NCBI RefSeq assembly: GCF_002858745.1
Contig: NZ_PJRO01000004.1
Coordinates: 310,001 to 374,000 of the forward strand
DNA: 64,000 nt
Source of the DNA: Mesorhizobium loti
GTDB taxonomy: Bacteria > Pseudomonadota > Alphaproteobacteria > Rhizobiales > Rhizobiaceae
Reading direction: 5' to 3'
Shown: piece by piece, positions 26,029 through 38,662 of the stretch
Layout of the letters: the number at the start of each line of letters is the position of its first letter
Position numbering within the stretch: the first letter of the stretch is position 1
Translations under genes and position numbers: made by a program
The notes under the pieces: model-generated
What the model was told of the DNA's origin: nothing
The model's database searches: none
The model's input: the letters and a program-made list of their open reading frames with translations, nothing else

Positions 26029-26062
26029 GTCAATAATAAATAAGAGTGATTTAATTATTGAC
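26029..26062. promoter_or_regulatory. Candidate operator of the ROK regulator
   Basis: GTCAATAAT at 26029-26037 and ATTATTGAC at 26054-26062 form a perfect 9-bp inverted repeat with a 16-bp AT-rich spacer. It lies midway in the 198-bp divergent spacer between the ROK gene and frcB. A site bound by the adjacent regulator is the simplest reading. Confidence 0.55.
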
Positions 26063-26178
26063 TCGAGATTGCGATTGGTGTTTCGTTTGTGCCGGGGAGC
26101 TCACCGGGAAAAGCAGACGAGCACCTCGGCGGAGGCGCGCAGCCGACCGCGATCTTTGGTTATGGGAGGAGTACCTCG

Positions 26179-27210
26179 ATGCGATTTTCTGTTCTCAAGA
26201 CGTCCGTATTCGGTGCTGCGGTTGCGGCACTCGCAGGCTTTGCCGCGCCTGCTTCGGCAGCTGACGTTGGAGCATGCCTGATCACCAAGACCGATACCAA
26301 TCCATTTTTCGTCAAGATGAAGGAAGGCGCCACCGCCAAGGCAAAGGAACTGGGTGTCAACCTGAAGACCTATGCCGGCAAGATCGACGGTGACACCGAA
26401 AGCCAGGTCGCTGCGATCGAAAGCTGTATCGCTGACGGTGCCAAGGGCATCCTGATCACCGCGTCCGACACCAAGGGCATCGTGCCGACCATCAAGAAGG
26501 CGCGCGATGCAGGCATTCTGGTGATTGCGCTCGACACCCCGCTAGAGCCGGCCGATGCCGCGGACGCCACCTTCGCCACCGACAATCTGCTGGCCGGCAA
26601 GCTGATTGGCCAGTGGGCGGCCGCCACTCTGGGTGACAAGGCGAAGGATGCCAAGATCGCCTTCCTTGATCTCACTCCCTCGCAGCCGACTGTCGATGTG
26701 CTGCGTGACCAGGGTTTCATGATCGGCTTCGGCATCGATCCCAAGGACGCCAACAAAATTGGGGATGAGGATGATCCACGCATCGTTGGTCACGATATCA
26801 CCAACGGCAACGAAGAAGGTGGCCGCAAGGCGATGGAGAACCTGCTGCAGAAGGATCCTTCCATCAACGTCGTCCACACCATCAACGAACCAGCGGCAGC
26901 GGGCGCCTATGAGGCACTGAAAGCCGTCGGCATGGAAAAGAACGTGCTGATCGTATCGGTCGACGGTGGCTGTCCCGGCGTGAAGAACGTCGAAGGCGGT
27001 GTCATCGGCGCTACCTCGCAGCAGTATCCGCTGCTGATGGCATCGCTCGGCGTCGAGGCGATCAAGAAGTTCGCCGACAGCGGCGAGAAGCCGAAGCCGA
27101 CGGAGGGCAAGAGCTTCGTTGACACCGGCGTGGCACTGGTCACCGACAAGCCTGCCAAGGGCGTCGAATCCATCGACGTCAAAACCGGTCTTGCCAAGTG
27201 CTGGGGTTGA
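26179..27210 (+). CDS. frcB: Fructose ABC transporter substrate-binding protein
   Basis: 343 residues with a signal peptide (cleavage expected after PASA). The mature protein has the periplasmic-binding-protein I fold of sugar importers: [65 protein letters not shown] and [12 protein letters not shown]. It resembles Sinorhizobium meliloti FrcB very closely from memory, and that system imports fructose, with ribose and mannose as weaker ligands. The ATG at 26179 has GGGAGGA at 26164-26170. It is separated from frcC by 163 bp containing hairpins. Confidence 0.93.
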   Translation: MRFSVLKTSVFGAAVAALAGFAAPASAADVGACLITKTDTNPFFVKMKEGATAKAKELGVNLKTYAGKIDGDTESQVAAIESCIADGAKGILITASDTKGIVPTIKKARDAGILVIALDTPLEPADAADATFATDNLLAGKLIGQWAAATLGDKAKDAKIAFLDLTPSQPTVDVLRDQGFMIGFGIDPKDANKIGDEDDPRIVGHDITNGNEEGGRKAMENLLQKDPSINVVHTINEPAAAGAYEALKAVGMEKNVLIVSVDGGCPGVKNVEGGVIGATSQQYPLLMASLGVEAIKKFADSGEKPKPTEGKSFVDTGVALVTDKPAKGVESIDVKTGLAKCWG

Positions 27211-27243
27211 TCTAAGCCGACAACGGCGTGACATTGCCTAAGC

Positions 27244-27300
27244 GGGTGCTCTCTTGGCGGAGCACCCTCTCACCCGGCTGTCTTCTGGCAGGGGAGAGGG
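27244..27300 (+). promoter_or_regulatory. Overlapping hairpins between frcB and frcC
   Basis: GGGTGCTC (27244-27251) pairs with GAGCACCC (27260-27267). Alternatively CCCTCTC (27265-27271) pairs with GAGAGGG (27294-27300). The two stems share bases and exclude each other. Such structures after a binding-protein gene often stabilise its mRNA and lower expression of the permease. The second stem also looks like a common rhizobial intergenic palindrome. Confidence 0.5.
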
Positions 27301-27373
27301 CATCGGCGCGCCGGCGAGGCATCACCACCTTGGGCGTATGACGGGGCGTAGTCCCCGATCGGGAGGAGCCGAC

Positions 27374-28456
27374 ATGACCGACGCTTCGGCGGATGCCAGG
27401 CGACCGCAGGAATTCGAGAAAGTGCTGACTGGAGCCGACACGGCTGTGGCAGACTTCGACACGCACACGCGTTCGACCTTGGAAAAGATACAGCATTTCC
27501 TGCATTCCAATCCCGCTGCCGTGCCATTGATCGTTCTGGTGGCTTCGGTGCTGATCTTCGGCCTGATCATCGGTGGCAAATTCTTCTCGGCCTTCTCGAT
27601 GACGCTGATCCTGCAACAGGTCGCCATCACCGGCGTGATCGGCGCAGCGCAGACGCTGGTCATTCTCACTGCCGGCATCGACCTTTCGGTGGGCGCCATC
27701 ATGGTGCTGTCATCGGTGGTGATGGGGCAGTTCACCTTCCGCTACGGGCTGCCGCCATCGATCGCGATCCTGTGCGGTTTCGCTGTCGGTGCACTGTGCG
27801 GCTGGATCAACGGCGCGCTCGTCGCCTATATGAAACTGCCGCCCTTCATCGTCACGCTCGGCATGTGGCAGATCGTTTTGGCTTCGAATTTTCTCTATTC
27901 GGCCAACGAAACCATCCGCGCGCAGGACATCGAGACACAGGCGCCGATCCTGCAATTTTTTGGCAATAATTTCCGCATGGGCAACGCGGTCTTCACCTAT
28001 GGCGTCGTCGCCCTGGTACTGCTGGTGGCCGTTCTCTGGTATGTCCTGAACCATACTGCCTGGGGCCGTCATGTCTATGCGATCGGCGACGATCCAGACG
28101 CTGCCGAACTATCGGGCGTGCGCGTCAACCGCATGCTGATATCGGTCTATGTGCTGTCCGGCCTGATCTGCGCTCTTGGTGGCTGGCTGCTCATCGGCCG
28201 TATCGGTTCGGTTTCGCCAACTGCCGGCCAGTTTGCCAACATCGAATCCATCACAGCGGTGGTGATCGGTGGCATCTCGCTGTTCGGTGGTCGCGGCTCT
28301 ATCCTTGGCATGCTCTTCGGGGCGCTGATCGTCGGCGTCTTCTCGCTCGGGCTGCGCCTCATCGGCACAGACCCGCAATGGACCTATCTGTTGATTGGCG
28401 CGCTGATCATCAGCGCCGTTGCCATCGACCAGTGGATCAGGAAGGTCGCAGGATGA
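27374..28456 (+). CDS. frcC: Fructose ABC transporter permease
   Basis: 360 residues of the RbsC/FrcC permease family (BPD_transp_2), with about eight to ten hydrophobic segments after a 50-residue cytoplasmic head. Family blocks include ITGVIGAAQTLVILTAGIDL, VGAIMVLSSVV, GMWQIVLASNFLYS, YAIGDDPDAAELSGVRV and GGISLFGGRGSILGML. The ATG at 27374 has GGGAGGAG upstream; a longer frame runs back into the spacer and lacks homology. The stop overlaps frcA as ATGA. Confidence 0.92.
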   Translation: MTDASADARRPQEFEKVLTGADTAVADFDTHTRSTLEKIQHFLHSNPAAVPLIVLVASVLIFGLIIGGKFFSAFSMTLILQQVAITGVIGAAQTLVILTAGIDLSVGAIMVLSSVVMGQFTFRYGLPPSIAILCGFAVGALCGWINGALVAYMKLPPFIVTLGMWQIVLASNFLYSANETIRAQDIETQAPILQFFGNNFRMGNAVFTYGVVALVLLVAVLWYVLNHTAWGRHVYAIGDDPDAAELSGVRVNRMLISVYVLSGLICALGGWLLIGRIGSVSPTAGQFANIESITAVVIGGISLFGGRGSILGMLFGALIVGVFSLGLRLIGTDPQWTYLLIGALIISAVAIDQWIRKVAG

Positions 28457-29238
28457 CCACGGAACCCATTCTCACCGCGCGCGGACTGGTCAAGCGTTAT
28501 GGCCGCGTCACTGCGCTCAACAATGCCGATTTCGACCTCTACCCTGGCGAAATCCTCGCTGTCATCGGCGACAATGGTGCTGGAAAGTCATCGCTCATCA
28601 AGGCGATTTCCGGCGCCGTCACGCCGGACGAGGGTGAAATACGCCTGGAAGGCAAGCCGGTGCTGTTCAAGTCTCCGATGGAGGCGCGCGCAGCCGGTAT
28701 CGAGACCGTGTACCAGAATCTTGCCCTGTCGCCGGCGTTGTCGATCGCCGACAACATGTTTCTCGGTCGAGAGATCCGCAAGCCCGGCATTCTCGGCTCC
28801 TGGTTGCGCATGCTCGACCGCACGGCAATGGAAAAGCGGGCGCGCGAGAAGCTCACCGAGCTTGGCCTGATGACCATCCAGAACATAGGCCAGGCCGTCG
28901 AGACACTGTCGGGGGGCCAGCGCCAGGGCGTGGCTGTCGCACGTGCCGCCGCCTTCGGCAGTCGTGTCGTCATCATGGACGAGCCGACGGCGGCACTCGG
29001 CGTCAAGGAAAGTCGCCGCGTGCTGGAACTCATCCTCGACGTGAAGCGGCGCGGCCTGCCGATCGTGCTCATTTCGCACAACATGCCGCATGTCTTCGAG
29101 GTGGCGGACCGCATCCATATCCATCGGCTTGGCCGACGTCTTACTGTCATCAATCCGAAAGAGTATTCAATGTCGGATGCCGTCGCCTTCATGACCGGTG
29201 CAAAGGCGCCGCCGGAGGCCGCGGCGGTCGCCGCGTGA
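28453..29238 (+). CDS. frcA: Fructose ABC transporter ATP-binding protein
   Basis: 261 residues, one ABC domain. Walker A is GDNGAGKSS, the Q-loop region YQNLALSPALS follows, the signature is LSGGQRQGVAVARA, Walker B is VVIMDEPTAALG and the switch His is in LISHNMPHV. Single-domain ATPases of this kind are typical of the FrcA branch, unlike the double-domain RbsA. It energises fructose import through FrcC. The start overlaps the frcC stop by 4 bp. A 9-bp inverted repeat follows the stop. Confidence 0.93.
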   Translation: MTTEPILTARGLVKRYGRVTALNNADFDLYPGEILAVIGDNGAGKSSLIKAISGAVTPDEGEIRLEGKPVLFKSPMEARAAGIETVYQNLALSPALSIADNMFLGREIRKPGILGSWLRMLDRTAMEKRAREKLTELGLMTIQNIGQAVETLSGGQRQGVAVARAAAFGSRVVIMDEPTAALGVKESRRVLELILDVKRRGLPIVLISHNMPHVFEVADRIHIHRLGRRLTVINPKEYSMSDAVAFMTGAKAPPEAAAVAA

Positions 29239-29245
29239 TCTGGCG

Positions 29246-29282
29246 ATTGCACCCGGAGTGCGTTGCGATATCTGGGTGCAAT
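29246..29282 (+). terminator. Inverted repeat at the end of frcBCA
   Basis: ATTGCACCC at 29246-29254 pairs perfectly with GGGTGCAAT at 29274-29282 across 19 nt. It begins 8 bases after the frcA stop. There is no T-run, so termination is plausible but not certain. Confidence 0.45.
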
Positions 29283-29433
29283 GCGGAATATTGGCGATAT
29301 TAAATCGATTGAAAAATTCTGGTCGGCTGTCTAGTCTGGGCTGGAAGGTCCTGCTATGCATGCTTTTTGAAAGGCAAAATCGGTTCCCGGCGAGCTGGAC
29401 AAATTCCGGTTGCCGGGTTGCGCGAGAGGCAAG

Positions 29434-31902
29434 ATGACCCGCACCAAGACGCCCAGTGCTTCGCTGCCTGATCTCGATCATCCAGACCCGCAGACGCTCG
29501 CGTCCGAGGTGCTGATGGCCCTCAAATATAGGGTCGGCAAGGACACCACGGTTGCGACGCCCTACGACTGGCTGACGGCTTCGATCAAGGTGGTGCGCGA
29601 TCGCATCATCGACCACTGGATCAGCGCGACCAAGGAGACCTACGAGCAGCAGGAAAAGCGTGTCTACTACCTGTCGCTGGAGTTCCTGATCGGTCGTCTG
29701 ATGCGTGACGCCTTTTCCAATCTCGACATCATGGACCCGATGCGTGAGGCATTGTCCTCGCTCGGCGTCGACCTTGACGAGATTGCAACGCTGGAGCCCG
29801 ATGCAGCTCTCGGCAATGGTGGCTTGGGCAGGCTGGCGGCCTGCTTCATGGAATCGATGGCCACCGTTGACGTGCCGGCTCATGGCTACGGCATCCGTTA
29901 TGCCAACGGCATGTTTCGCCAGGAAATCCAGGACGGCTGGCAGGTGGAGTTGCCCGAGACCTGGCTCGATCACGGCAATTCATGGGAATTCGAGCGCCGC
30001 GAGCGTTCCTTCGAAGTCGGTTTCGGCGGTTCGGTGGAATCGGTTACCGCCAAGGACGGACGGCTCGAGCGCCATGTCTGGAAGCCGATGGAGCACGTGC
30101 TTGCGGTTGCTTATGACACGCCAGTGGTCGGCTGGAAGGCCAAGCGCGTCAACACGCTGCGGCTCTGGTCTGGCATGCCGGTCGACCCGATCCTGCTCGA
30201 CAAATTCAATGCTGGCGACCACATCGGCGCACTGGCCGAAAGCAACAAGGCGGACGCGCTCTCTCGCGTGCTGTATCCGGCGGATTCGCACAAGGCCGGT
30301 CAGGAACTGCGGCTGCGACAGGAATACTTCTTCTCGACGGCTTCGTTGCAGGACATCGTGCAACGTCACCTTAGCCAGTATGGTGAGCTGGAATCGCTAC
30401 CGGACAAAGCTGCCATCCACCTCAACGATACTCATCCGGCCGTTGCCGTGCCGGAGTTAATGCGGCTTCTGATGGATATCCACGGCATGGATTTCAATCA
30501 GGCCTGGGACATCACCAAGCGCACCTTTGCCTATACCAATCACACGCTGCTGCCGGAGGCGCTGGAAAGCTGGCCGGTGCCGCTGTTCGAACGGTTGCTG
30601 CCGCGACACATGCAGATCGTCTACGCCATCAACGCCGAGGTGCTTCAGGAAGCGCGCACGACAGGTCGTTTCTCCGGCGACCAGATCGCCGCTATTTCGC
30701 TGATCCAGGAAAATGGCGACCGCCGCGTGCGCATGGGCAATCTCGCCTTCGTCGGCTCGCATTCGATTAACGGCGTGTCGGCGCTGCACACTGAACTGAT
30801 GAAGCAGACGGTGTTCGCCGACCTGCACCGGCTCTATCCGGACCGTATCAACAACAAGACCAACGGCATCACGCCCCGGCGTTGGTTGATCCAGTGCAAT
30901 CCCGGCCTGACGGCCCTGACACGTGAAGCCATCGGCGATCGTTTCCTCGACGACATCGCGACCATCAAGGACCTGGACCGTTTCGCGGACGATGCGGCAT
31001 TCCGCAAGAAATTCGCAGCCGTCAAACGCGCCAACAAGGTGCGGCTTGCCAATCTGGTCGCCGACCGCCTGGGCATACGGGTCGACCCGTCGGCACTGTT
31101 CGACATCCAGATCAAGCGTATCCACGAATACAAGCGCCAGTTGCTCAACATCCTGGAGGCGGTGGCGCTCTACGACCAGATCCGTTCGCATCCGGAGAAG
31201 GACTGGACGCCGCGCGTGAAATTCTTCGGTGGCAAGGCGGCGCCCAGCTACCACAACGCCAAGCTGATCATCAAACTGGCCAATGATGTCGCCAAGGTCA
31301 TCAACGGCGATCCCGCCGTACGCGGCCTGCTCAAGGTGGTCTTCGTTCCCAACTACAATGTCAGCGTCGCCGAAATAATGATGCCGGCCGCCGACCTGTC
31401 GGAGCAGATATCGACTGCCGGCATGGAAGCGTCGGGCACCGGCAACATGAAGTTCGGACTGAACGGCGCGCTGACCATCGGTACGCTCGATGGCGCCAAT
31501 GTCGAGATGAAAGAACATGTCGGCGGCGACAACATCTTCATCTTCGGCCTGACGGCTGATGAGGTGGCCGCACGCCGCCGCAGCGGCTACCAGCCACGCG
31601 CCATCATCGAAGGCTCGCCGGAATTGGCGCAGGCCATTTCGGCGATCTCGTCCGGCGTGTTCTCGCCGCATGATCCCGACCGTTATCGCGATCTGATGAA
31701 TGGGCTCTACGACAGCGATTGGTTCATGGTCGCCGCCGATTTCGATGCTTACGCTGCCAAGCAACGGGAAGTGGACACGGTCTGGAATGAGAGCGCCGAC
31801 TGGAACGCCCGCGCCATCCGCAACGTTGCGCGCATGGGCTGGTTCTCTTCGGACCGGACGATCCGTCAATACGCGAAAGAAATCTGGAACGTGCCTGTGT
31901 GA
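29434..31902 (+). CDS. glgP: Glycogen phosphorylase
   Basis: 822 residues, the normal length. It releases glucose-1-phosphate from glycogen ends using phosphate and PLP. Recognisable blocks are YYLSLEFLIGRLMRDAF, ALGNGGLGRLAACFM, FGSV-type substrate regions, TNHTLLPEALE, NGITPRRWL and the PLP-lysine signature EASGTGNMKFGLNGALTIG. The ATG at 29434 has GAGAGG upstream; eight residues readable before it are ignored. It opens a five-gene run glgP-glgB-glgC-glgA-pgm with short gaps, so synthesis and breakdown enzymes are transcribed together. Confidence 0.97.
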   Translation: MTRTKTPSASLPDLDHPDPQTLASEVLMALKYRVGKDTTVATPYDWLTASIKVVRDRIIDHWISATKETYEQQEKRVYYLSLEFLIGRLMRDAFSNLDIMDPMREALSSLGVDLDEIATLEPDAALGNGGLGRLAACFMESMATVDVPAHGYGIRYANGMFRQEIQDGWQVELPETWLDHGNSWEFERRERSFEVGFGGSVESVTAKDGRLERHVWKPMEHVLAVAYDTPVVGWKAKRVNTLRLWSGMPVDPILLDKFNAGDHIGALAESNKADALSRVLYPADSHKAGQELRLRQEYFFSTASLQDIVQRHLSQYGELESLPDKAAIHLNDTHPAVAVPELMRLLMDIHGMDFNQAWDITKRTFAYTNHTLLPEALESWPVPLFERLLPRHMQIVYAINAEVLQEARTTGRFSGDQIAAISLIQENGDRRVRMGNLAFVGSHSINGVSALHTELMKQTVFADLHRLYPDRINNKTNGITPRRWLIQCNPGLTALTREAIGDRFLDDIATIKDLDRFADDAAFRKKFAAVKRANKVRLANLVADRLGIRVDPSALFDIQIKRIHEYKRQLLNILEAVALYDQIRSHPEKDWTPRVKFFGGKAAPSYHNAKLIIKLANDVAKVINGDPAVRGLLKVVFVPNYNVSVAEIMMPAADLSEQISTAGMEASGTGNMKFGLNGALTIGTLDGANVEMKEHVGGDNIFIFGLTADEVAARRRSGYQPRAIIEGSPELAQAISAISSGVFSPHDPDRYRDLMNGLYDSDWFMVAADFDAYAAKQREVDTVWNESADWNARAIRNVARMGWFSSDRTIRQYAKEIWNVPV

Positions 31903-31955
31903 TGTGATTGCATGAAGGCCATGACCGTGGCCGTGGACCCAGGGAGGGGTACCGC

Positions 31956-34262
31956 TTGACGAAAAAGCCGCGCGCGACCGCGACGAGCGATCATTCTGAC
32001 GAGGCGGCTTCAACCGCCGACGTCAAGGCGATTGCGGCGGGCACGCATGGCAATCCTTTTTCGGTCCTGGGCGTTCAGGAAGTCGGAAAAGGCTTCGTTG
32101 CACGGTGCTTCATCCCCGATGCCGAGACCGTCGCCGTCTACACGCTGGCCGGCAAGACGGTCGGCGAACTTTCCCGTCGTGGCGAGGTGGGGTTCTTCGA
32201 AGGGCCGGTCGCCCTCACCAAACGCCAGCCCCTGAAATACCACGCGCGCAACGCTGGCGGCGATTGGTGGATCACCGATCCTTATTCGTTCGGGCCCGTG
32301 CTCGGGCCGATTGATGACTACTACATGGCCGAAGGATCACATCTGCGCCTGTTCGACAAGCTGGGCGCGCATCTCATCGATCATGAGGGAGCAAACGGCG
32401 TGCATTTCGCCGTCTGGGCACCTAATGCCAAGCGCGTTTCCATCGTCGGTGACTTCAATGCCTGGGATGGCCGTCGTCATCCGATGCGGCTGCGGCAGGA
32501 CAGCGGTATCTGGGAGATATTCATTCCCGGTCTCGGCGAGGGGCGGCCCTACAAATATGAGATCGTCGGTGGAAGGGGCGTTCGCCTGCCGCTCAAGGCT
32601 GATCCCTTTGCTTTCCGCTCGGAACTGCGTCCTGCGACCGCTTCGGTGACGACTGCTCCCTCAAGCCACAAATGGGGCGATGCAGCGCATCGCAAATTCT
32701 GGCGCGAAGCAGAAGCGCGCCGCCAGCCGATCTCCATCTACGAGGTTCATGCCGGATCCTGGCAGCGTAACGAGGACGGCAGTTTCCTGACGTGGGACGA
32801 CCTGGCCGAACGGCTCATTCCGTATGTGATCGACACCGGCTTCACGCACATCGAACTGCTGCCGATCTCGGAGCATCCCTACGATCCGTCCTGGGGTTAT
32901 CAGACCACCGGCCTCTACGCACCGACCGCCCGGTTCGGCGACCCGGAAGGCTTCGCCCGTTTCGTCGACGGCGCGCATAGGGCCGGCATCGGTGTCATCC
33001 TCGACTGGGTACCGGCGCATTTCCCGACCGACGAGTTCGGGCTCGCCAGGTTCGATGGCACGGCGCTTTATGAACACGCCGACCCACGCAAGGGCTACCA
33101 GCCCGATTGGAACACGCTGATCTACAATTTCGGTCGCCGCGAAGTGTTGTCCTTCCTCGTCAACAACGCACTCTACTGGGCTGAAAAATACCATCTCGAC
33201 GGATTGCGCGTCGATGCGGTCGCCTCGATGCTCTACCTCGACTATTCCCGCAAGGCGGGCGAGTGGATCCCCAACGAGAAGGGCGGGCGCGAGAATCTCG
33301 AGGCTGTCGCTTTCCTGCAGCGCATGAACAAGGAACTCTACGGCACCCATCCAGGTGTCATGACCATCGCCGAAGAATCCACCTCCTGGCCGAAGGTTTC
33401 GCATCCCGTGCACGAGGGCGGCCTCGGCTTCGGCTTCAAGTGGAACATGGGCTTCATGCACGACACGCTGGAGTACCTTACCCGCGAGCCGATCTTCCGC
33501 AAACACCACCACAACCAGATCACCTTCGGGCTGACATACGCCTTCACCGAGAATTTCGTGCTTCCGCTCTCGCATGATGAGGTGGTGCATGGAAAGTCGA
33601 CGCTGCTCGGCAAGATGGCTGGCGACGACTGGCAGAAATTCGCAACGCTGCGTGCCTACTATGCCTTCATGTGGGGCTACCCCGGCAAGAAACTGCTGTT
33701 CATGGGGCAGGAATTCGCCCAGCGCCGCGAATGGAGTGAAGCCCGCGCGCTCGACTGGGACATGCTGCAACATGCTGCGCATCGCGGCGTGCGTGATGTC
33801 GTGCGCGATTTGAACCGCCTCTACCGCGAGAAGCCGGCGCTGCATGCGCGCGACTGTGAACCGGAAGGTTTCGAATGGCTGATTGTCGATGACGCGGAGA
33901 ATTCGGTGTTTGCCTGGCTTCGCAAGGCGCCGGGAGCCAATCCGGTCGCTGTCATTTCCAATTTTACGCCGGTTCCGCACGAGAATTATCGCGTGCCGCT
34001 GCCTGAGGCCGGTACATGGCGCGAGATCATGAACACGGATGCCATTGCTTATGGCGGCTCGGGCAAGGGCAACGGCGGGGTTGTGGAAGCGCACGCCGAA
34101 GGCGATCGTGTTGTTGCACTGATCACGTTGCCGCCACTCGCGGCGCTGATGCTGGAATTCGTACCAGCGACCGAGGGCAGGAAGGTTGCAGGACGGGCAA
34201 GTTCGGGTACGGGGCCGCGTATGAGGAAAACGACGACCCCAAGGGCAAAGCAGGGAGGTTGA
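31956..34262 (+). CDS. glgB: 1,4-alpha-glucan branching enzyme
   Basis: 768 residues. It makes alpha-1,6 branches in glycogen. An N-terminal N1 module ([11 protein letters not shown]) and CBM48 ([21 protein letters not shown]) precede the GH13 barrel. The catalytic residues are in [19 protein letters not shown] (Asp), [10 protein letters not shown] (Glu) and [14 protein letters not shown] (Asp). I start at TTG 31956 because GGGAGGGG ends six bases before it. Another TTG at 31908 has no such site. A basic C-terminal tail of about 25 residues looks lineage-specific. The stop is two bases from the glgC start. Confidence 0.95.
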   Translation: MTKKPRATATSDHSDEAASTADVKAIAAGTHGNPFSVLGVQEVGKGFVARCFIPDAETVAVYTLAGKTVGELSRRGEVGFFEGPVALTKRQPLKYHARNAGGDWWITDPYSFGPVLGPIDDYYMAEGSHLRLFDKLGAHLIDHEGANGVHFAVWAPNAKRVSIVGDFNAWDGRRHPMRLRQDSGIWEIFIPGLGEGRPYKYEIVGGRGVRLPLKADPFAFRSELRPATASVTTAPSSHKWGDAAHRKFWREAEARRQPISIYEVHAGSWQRNEDGSFLTWDDLAERLIPYVIDTGFTHIELLPISEHPYDPSWGYQTTGLYAPTARFGDPEGFARFVDGAHRAGIGVILDWVPAHFPTDEFGLARFDGTALYEHADPRKGYQPDWNTLIYNFGRREVLSFLVNNALYWAEKYHLDGLRVDAVASMLYLDYSRKAGEWIPNEKGGRENLEAVAFLQRMNKELYGTHPGVMTIAEESTSWPKVSHPVHEGGLGFGFKWNMGFMHDTLEYLTREPIFRKHHHNQITFGLTYAFTENFVLPLSHDEVVHGKSTLLGKMAGDDWQKFATLRAYYAFMWGYPGKKLLFMGQEFAQRREWSEARALDWDMLQHAAHRGVRDVVRDLNRLYREKPALHARDCEPEGFEWLIVDDAENSVFAWLRKAPGANPVAVISNFTPVPHENYRVPLPEAGTWREIMNTDAIAYGGSGKGNGGVVEAHAEGDRVVALITLPPLAALMLEFVPATEGRKVAGRASSGTGPRMRKTTTPRAKQGG

Positions 34263-34264
34263 CA

Positions 34265-35530
34265 ATGGCGGATTTCAAACGGTCGCAACCGCTGGCACGC
34301 GATGCGATGGCCTATGTATTGGCCGGCGGACGCGGCAGTCGCCTCAAGGAATTGACCGATCGGCGCGCCAAGCCAGCGGTTTATTTCGGCGGCAAGACCC
34401 GCATCATCGACTTCGCGCTTTCCAATGCCTTGAACTCCGGCATCCGCCGCCTGGGGGTGGCCACCCAATACAAGGCACATTCGCTGATCCGCCATCTGCA
34501 GCGCGGCTGGAATTTCCTGAGGCCCGAGCGAAACGAGAGCTTCGATATCCTACCTGCCAGCCAGCGTGTTTCGGAAACGCAATGGTATGAAGGCACCGCC
34601 GATGCCGTTTACCAGAATATCGACATCATCGAGGCTTACGGGCCGGAATACATGGTGATCCTGGCCGGCGACCACATCTACAAGATGGACTACGAACTGA
34701 TGCTGCGCCAGCACGTCGATGCCGGCGCCGACGTCACCGTGGGCTGTCTTGAAGTGCCCCGCATGGAAGCAACCGGTTTCGGCGTCATGCATGTCGACAC
34801 CAAGGACGCCATCCTTTCCTTCATCGAAAAGCCGGCCGATCCGCCCGGCATCCCCGACAAGCCCGACTATGCGCTGGCCTCTATGGGCATCTATGTCTTC
34901 AAGACCAAGTTCCTGATGGAACAGCTGCGCCGCGACGCCGCCGAACCGGACTCCAGCCGCGACTTCGGCAAGGACATCATCCCCTACATCGTCCAGCATG
35001 GAAAGGCGGTGGCTCACCGCTTCGCCAAATCCTGCGTGCGTTCGACAGCGGAGACCGGACCCTATTGGCGTGATGTCGGAACCATCGACGCTTATTGGGA
35101 AGCCAATATCGACCTCACCGACATCACGCCCGAGCTCGACCTCTACGATCGCGACTGGCCGATCTGGACTTATGCGGAGCTGAAGCCGCCGGCAAAGTTC
35201 GTGCACGACGACGAAGGGCGGCGCGGTATGGCAGTCTCGTCCCTGGTGTCAGGCGACTGCATCGTTTCGGGCGCTTCGCTGAAACGCAGCCTGATCTTCA
35301 CCGGCGCGCGCATCAATTCTTATTCCAGCCTCGACCATGTCGTCATGCTGCCGGACTGCCATGTCGGCCGCAATGCGCAACTGACCAATGTCGTCATCGA
35401 TCATGGCGTGCACATTCCCGAAGGCCTTGTCGTTGGTGAGGATGAAGAACTCGACCGCAAGCGCTTCCGGGTTTCGGAACGGGGTATCGTTCTGATAACG
35501 CAGGACATGATCGACAGGTTGGGAACGTAA
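34265..35530 (+). CDS. glgC: Glucose-1-phosphate adenylyltransferase
   Basis: 421 residues. It forms ADP-glucose from glucose-1-phosphate and ATP, the committed step of glycogen synthesis. The nucleotidyltransferase domain shows [20 protein letters not shown], the substrate block FIEKPADPP and [13 protein letters not shown]. The C-terminal left-handed helix begins around [16 protein letters not shown]. The ATG at 34265 is preceded by GGGAGG at the end of glgB. Allosteric control by fructose-6-phosphate or pyruvate is usual in this group but cannot be judged here. Confidence 0.97.
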   Translation: MADFKRSQPLARDAMAYVLAGGRGSRLKELTDRRAKPAVYFGGKTRIIDFALSNALNSGIRRLGVATQYKAHSLIRHLQRGWNFLRPERNESFDILPASQRVSETQWYEGTADAVYQNIDIIEAYGPEYMVILAGDHIYKMDYELMLRQHVDAGADVTVGCLEVPRMEATGFGVMHVDTKDAILSFIEKPADPPGIPDKPDYALASMGIYVFKTKFLMEQLRRDAAEPDSSRDFGKDIIPYIVQHGKAVAHRFAKSCVRSTAETGPYWRDVGTIDAYWEANIDLTDITPELDLYDRDWPIWTYAELKPPAKFVHDDEGRRGMAVSSLVSGDCIVSGASLKRSLIFTGARINSYSSLDHVVMLPDCHVGRNAQLTNVVIDHGVHIPEGLVVGEDEELDRKRFRVSERGIVLITQDMIDRLGT

Positions 35531-35533
35531 CGC

Positions 35534-36979
35534 ATGCAGGTTCTTTCCGTCACACCGGAGATCTTCCCGCTGGTCAAGACCGGCGGGTTGGCCGATGTCA
35601 CTGGCGCTCTTCCGGTCGCGCTGGCCGGCAAAGGAGTGGCCATGCGTTCTCTGATTCCCGGCTATCCTGTGGTGATGGATGCCCTGAAGAAAAAGAAGAC
35701 GGGGACAACCTATCAGGCGCTCCACGGCGGCAAGGCCACGGTCCAGGTCGCGCAGGTGGATGGGCTCGATCTGCTGGTCCTCGATGCACCGCATCTTTTC
35801 GATCGCATTGGCGGGCCCTATGGTGACAGCAATGGTCGCGACTGGCAGGACAATTGGCGCCGCTTCGCGGCGTTGAGCCGTGTCGGTGGCGACATTGCAG
35901 GCGGCAGCATCGCCGGCTACAAGCCGGATATCGTGCACGCGCATGACTGGCAGTCGGCGATGACGTTGGCCTATATGCGCTACGGCAAGGCAGTCGGCAC
36001 GCCATCGCTCATCACCGTGCACAATCTCGCTTTCCAGGGCCAGTTCGGCGCCGGCATCTTCGGCGAGCTCGGCCTGCCTGCGCAAGCCATGAGCCTCGAC
36101 GGTGTCGAATATTATGGTGGCGTGGGCTACCTGAAAGCAGGCTTGCAGGCCGCCTGGGCGATCACCACCGTCAGCCCGACCTACGCGCAGGAAATCCGCG
36201 TGCCGGAATTCGGCATGGGGCTGGACGGGCTGATCAATCTGCGTGCAGCCGATCTCCATGGCATCGTCAACGGCATCGACGTCGACATCTGGAATCCTGC
36301 GGCCGACAAGCATCTGGTGTCGACCTATTCGACCGAGACCCTGGGCAAGCGCGTCACGAACCGCGCGGCGGTGGAAGAACGCTTCAATCTCGCCAAGGAC
36401 GACAGCCCGATCATCTGCGTGGTCAGCCGCCTTACCTGGCAAAAGGGCATCGATATTCTCGCTGCCATGGCCGATAGCGTCGTTGCGGCAGGAGCAAGGC
36501 TCGCCGTTCTGGGCTCAGGCGATCCGGGCCTCGAAGGAGCATTGCTCGCCGCCGCCGCACGCCATCGTGGTCGCGTCGGCACGGTCATCGGCTATGACGA
36601 AGCGCTGTCGCACATCATGCAGGGTGGCTGCGACGCGATCATCATCCCTTCGCGCTTCGAGCCGTGCGGGCTGACCCAGCTTTATGGTCTGCGCTACGGC
36701 TGCGTTCCGATCGTGGCGCGCACCGGCGGGTTGGCAGACACGATCATCGACGCCAACGAGGCCGCGGTTGCCGCGGGGGTCGCCACCGGATTCCAGTTCG
36801 CCGCCAACAGCGGCGATGCGTTGCTGCACGCCGTCCATAGACTGATGCAGGCGCACGGCAGAGCCGACGTCTGGACCTCGATCCAGCGGCAAGGCATGAA
36901 GGCTGATGTGTCCTGGGACCGCAGCGCCGAGAAATATGTCGAGCTGTATCGCTCGCTGCTTGCAAGGAAGGTTGCCTGA
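35534..36979 (+). CDS. glgA: Glycogen synthase (ADP-glucose, GT5)
   Basis: 481 residues. It transfers glucose from ADP-glucose to glycogen. The N-terminal ADP-glucose motif is [15 protein letters not shown], then HAHDWQSAM and [11 protein letters not shown]. The C-terminal domain has [12 protein letters not shown] and the retaining-[19 protein letters not shown]. It starts 3 bp after glgC and ends 3 bp before pgm, firmly inside the operon. Confidence 0.97.
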   Translation: MQVLSVTPEIFPLVKTGGLADVTGALPVALAGKGVAMRSLIPGYPVVMDALKKKKTGTTYQALHGGKATVQVAQVDGLDLLVLDAPHLFDRIGGPYGDSNGRDWQDNWRRFAALSRVGGDIAGGSIAGYKPDIVHAHDWQSAMTLAYMRYGKAVGTPSLITVHNLAFQGQFGAGIFGELGLPAQAMSLDGVEYYGGVGYLKAGLQAAWAITTVSPTYAQEIRVPEFGMGLDGLINLRAADLHGIVNGIDVDIWNPAADKHLVSTYSTETLGKRVTNRAAVEERFNLAKDDSPIICVVSRLTWQKGIDILAAMADSVVAAGARLAVLGSGDPGLEGALLAAAARHRGRVGTVIGYDEALSHIMQGGCDAIIIPSRFEPCGLTQLYGLRYGCVPIVARTGGLADTIIDANEAAVAAGVATGFQFAANSGDALLHAVHRLMQAHGRADVWTSIQRQGMKADVSWDRSAEKYVELYRSLLARKVA

Positions 36980-38611
<1,632 letters not shown>

Positions 38612-38613
38612 GC

Positions 38614-38630
38614 CGTCCCCAAAGGGGACG
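38614..38630 (+). terminator. Hairpin after pgm
   Basis: CGTCCCC (38614-38620) and GGGGACG (38624-38630) form a 7-bp GC stem with an AAA loop two bases after the pgm stop. No T-run follows. It separates pgm from the convergent SRPBCC gene. Confidence 0.45.
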
Positions 38631-38662
38631 ACAGTTCTCGCTCTCAGTTCGCGGGATTATAG

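Noticed and set aside
30457..32013. Long minus-strand open frame opposite glgP
   Set aside because: It is a codon-bias shadow of glgP. The same applies to long antisense frames opposite the acyl-CoA ligase (2976-4607), pgm (36515-38353) and the asparaginase (60839-62371).
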